Shown piece after piece: positions 63,401 through 64,000 of a DNA stretch of 64,000 nucleotides (its first letter is position 1; each line of letters opens with the position of its first letter). Under the pieces are notes generated by a model. The model saw only the letters and a list, made by a program, of their open reading frames with translations. It was not told where the DNA came from and did not search any database. Made by a program: the position numbers and the translations under genes. The stretch lies in the NCBI RefSeq assembly GCF_007860105.1, contig NZ_SJPU01000002.1, positions 1,601,739 to 1,665,738 on the forward strand, given 5' to 3'. The DNA comes from Allorhodopirellula heiligendammensis. Its GTDB lineage: Bacteria; Planctomycetota; Planctomycetia; Pirellulales; Pirellulaceae.

Positions 63401-63926
63401 GGCGGTGCTGGGTGGCCTGTCTGCGAGCAACCTCCTCGCGGAGAGCGTGGTTGACACGAGCAACCTCTTGCGAGCGACGCCGCACCCCTTGCTGCAACAA
63501 GTGCTGGTGCTTCAGCCGCAGTCTCAGCCTGCCTCGCAGGAACACATGGAAATAGACCGCGGCCATCAACGCGACAAATGTCCACAGTCGAACAGGATCA
63601 AAATAGAGTGTTCTTCTGTGATTGACGGTGTCAATAATCGCTTCCACCAACCAATGAGTGCTGGGTAGAAAAACGACAATCGCGGGTCCGTAGATCGCAT
63701 GCCACAGACCAGCCAATGCAACCGCTGCGGCCTGGATGACTGTGATCTTCGTAATCACACGGCGATGCAAAAATCGCCATGCCAAGGGTAGGAGCACGAG
63801 ATGAAGCACGCACAGTCCCCATCGAGTCGGGGATGCAATGTCGGCTAACATCAGCAAGATAATTACCAACGTCCACCAAAATGAACGCCAGGGATGCCCG
63901 ATATTCGATTCAGGGAAGCTTTTCAT
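60468..63926 (-). CDS. Hybrid sensor histidine kinase, PAS-HK-REC-HPt (1152 aa)
   Basis: Membrane N-terminus (about 1-125, MASE-like, five or six segments), coiled coil (about 125-165), PAS (about 175-300), PAS (about 305-420), HisKA with FMAGISHELRTPLGGIRGLT (His about 463), and HATPase with NLVGNAIKFTPRG, ITDTGIGIAPENQ and YGGTGLGLAIARGLAERMGG. A degenerate receiver (about 710-830, GTVVISVDNDAIESALTETL) lacks the phospho-Asp pattern. A true receiver follows (about 865-985, LLLVDDSPTNRLVI, DCVLMDLQMPGMDGTEV), then HPt (about 1010-1110, KTAAHTLKSCLRYV). A full phosphorelay in one chain. No cognate regulator gene is adjacent. Confidence 0.93.
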   Translation of the reverse strand: MKSFPESNIGHPWRSFWWTLVIILLMLADIASPTRWGLCVLHLVLLPLAWRFLHRRVITKITVIQAAAVALAGLWHAIYGPAIVVFLPSTHWLVEAIIDTVNHRRTLYFDPVRLWTFVALMAAVYFHVFLRGRLRLRLKHQHLLQQGVRRRSQEVARVNHALREEVARRQATQHRLDQSETTYQSIMDRMHLQVARKNAAGVFTYANDPFCAELGLLPIDVIGSTDEDLYAPELAARYRADDLSVMETGVHVDRVAEHPGADGRPGFVQVFKAPEYDQHGHCIGIQAIFWDVTEKHRGAMALQNSEARKRALFEAAADAVLLVDDRNVIMEANPAAMQLLQAGGGRLVGRPLGDLIMPVATNEQPQFTTATFRQETATWDTLSFAQRHQLRLRRGDGVAFDSEVSMHAIPLGERDGRAVIIRDVTLQQQAFDAMREAKAVAEQANRTKTQFMAGISHELRTPLGGIRGLTELLAGQSLSALSRRYVNLISQNTELLHDAIEDILDFSAIEAGRVAIDPHLIDLHETVGDAFGCLAVRVADKPVRLNLSIDPRLPRRVVADAKRIRQIIVNLVGNAIKFTPRGLVSLRLAMAEPNPGGAATDDSRPPRKKCTFELVITDTGIGIAPENQLRIFDAFEQADRGTNKRYGGTGLGLAIARGLAERMGGGIELSSEAGMGSCFRVRLELKLAGSSDKTIDPPPVPRPDSTRGTVVISVDNDAIESALTETLNFDGWTACRPDQVAARPLASRKGQRNTANRETTPIYWILVNRTADAAWRARARKSTDRVLWLTHTGEPTPRRARTEDTIIIEPVHPDELRRWLHGEPLRQSGRGAAIPMLPQAEIDTAPSAVAESNNSTDRAGRFHLLLVDDSPTNRLVIHDQLVSVGHRVTTADGGTAALAHFRRESFDCVLMDLQMPGMDGTEVAAKLAALAEQLQRPLPPMIALTAHVTDQHREMCRDAGMVGYITKPIHLEPLVAEIEKAVQRPGPTTELAGPYQAPDAESENSDDWWARLAAFCGDDDSTMASVCEGIAEEIPELIERLDRAATDGNNKAFKTAAHTLKSCLRYVAPPAHNRRASELERNSSDAEWFERLHQDLQSQVEAGVPSTTDNVADELKELRRVQEIARAWATTVQTPPSREPSLLLPDGAPPVL

Positions 63927-64000
63927 CAGTTTGATCGTCGCGATTTCGCATCAAAGACGGCTGCGCCAGAGCATCGACCGCCCAGGCATGTAGGACACTG
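63927..64000. other. Window edge upstream of the kinase
   Basis: Only 74 bases are visible. No gene or promoter can be judged. Confidence 0.3.

Noticed and set aside
1-64000. CRISPR array, prophage or restriction-modification locus
   Set aside because: No regularly spaced repeats, integrase, capsid/terminase or methylase/endonuclease pairs were seen anywhere in the window.

Overview
The window is chromosomal DNA of a planctomycete, most likely of the Rhodopirellula/Pirellulaceae type. The basis is family content: two loci pairing a PSCyt1/DUF1549/DUF1553 cytochrome-like protein with a DUF1501 protein, a PVC-type dehydrogenase/cytochrome c fusion, an exported sulfatase, an S1/Tex-like protein with very long low-complexity inserts, and RAYT-type (Y1, HUH) transposase debris with Rhs fragments. 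Base composition is moderately GC-rich, Shine-Dalgarno sites are often weak, and no rRNA, tRNA or CRISPR array was recognised.

Layout. 1-11.5 kb (minus): two secreted-protein operons (PSCyt/DUF1549/DUF1553 then DUF1501; the first also has a membrane protein), separated by a frameshifted outer-membrane beta-barrel gene. 12-14.6 kb: phosphoglycerate kinase (minus) and a secreted protein of unknown function (plus). 14.6-18.5 kb is the accessory region. It holds a 63-bp tandem repeat, a complete RAYT transposase, a second truncated RAYT start in a ~395-bp tandem duplication, an orphan HTH gene, two strong minus-strand terminators, a lipoprotein gene, and an Rhs gene broken by an internally deleted RAYT relic. 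18.5-22.4 kb: a 1274-aa SGNH/dehydrogenase/cytochrome c/discoidin protein. 22.4-26.6 kb (minus): the run rpmE-prfA-prmC-glycosyltransferase-methyltransferase, with a recognisable promoter and dyad before rpmE. 27-35.7 kb (plus): a Tex-like protein with a translationally coupled partner, then an exported rhodanese and a double-VWA membrane protein. 35.7-42.5 kb (minus): a membrane-anchored protein, an exported dienelactone hydrolase, a membrane-anchored MutS-family ATPase, a polytopic membrane protein and a DUF502 protein. 42.8-46.7 kb (plus): a PAP2-family protein overlapping a large MscS-family channel. 47-51.6 kb (minus): a signalling cluster (unknown 178-aa protein, CheY-like regulator, receiver-histidine kinase, unknown 239-aa protein, single-domain KaiC-like ATPase). 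51.7-54.5 kb (minus): peroxiredoxin, Dabb-domain protein, ferrochelatase and a tandem-ACT protein. 55-58.7 kb (minus): sulfatase and M20 peptidase. 58.8-60.3 kb (plus): clpS, a small unknown gene and a TatD-like hydrolase. 60.5-63.9 kb (minus): a large multi-domain hybrid histidine kinase.

How they work together. Most genes are housekeeping or planctomycete exported-degradation functions. The clearest non-routine biology is (a) the RAYT/Rhs wreckage, where one element copy lies inside an Rhs open frame followed by a candidate immunity-type lipoprotein, and (b) the receiver/kinase/KaiC-like cluster, whose regulators lack DNA-binding output domains. No complete undescribed system can be proved from sequence alone. 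These two regions are the best candidates.
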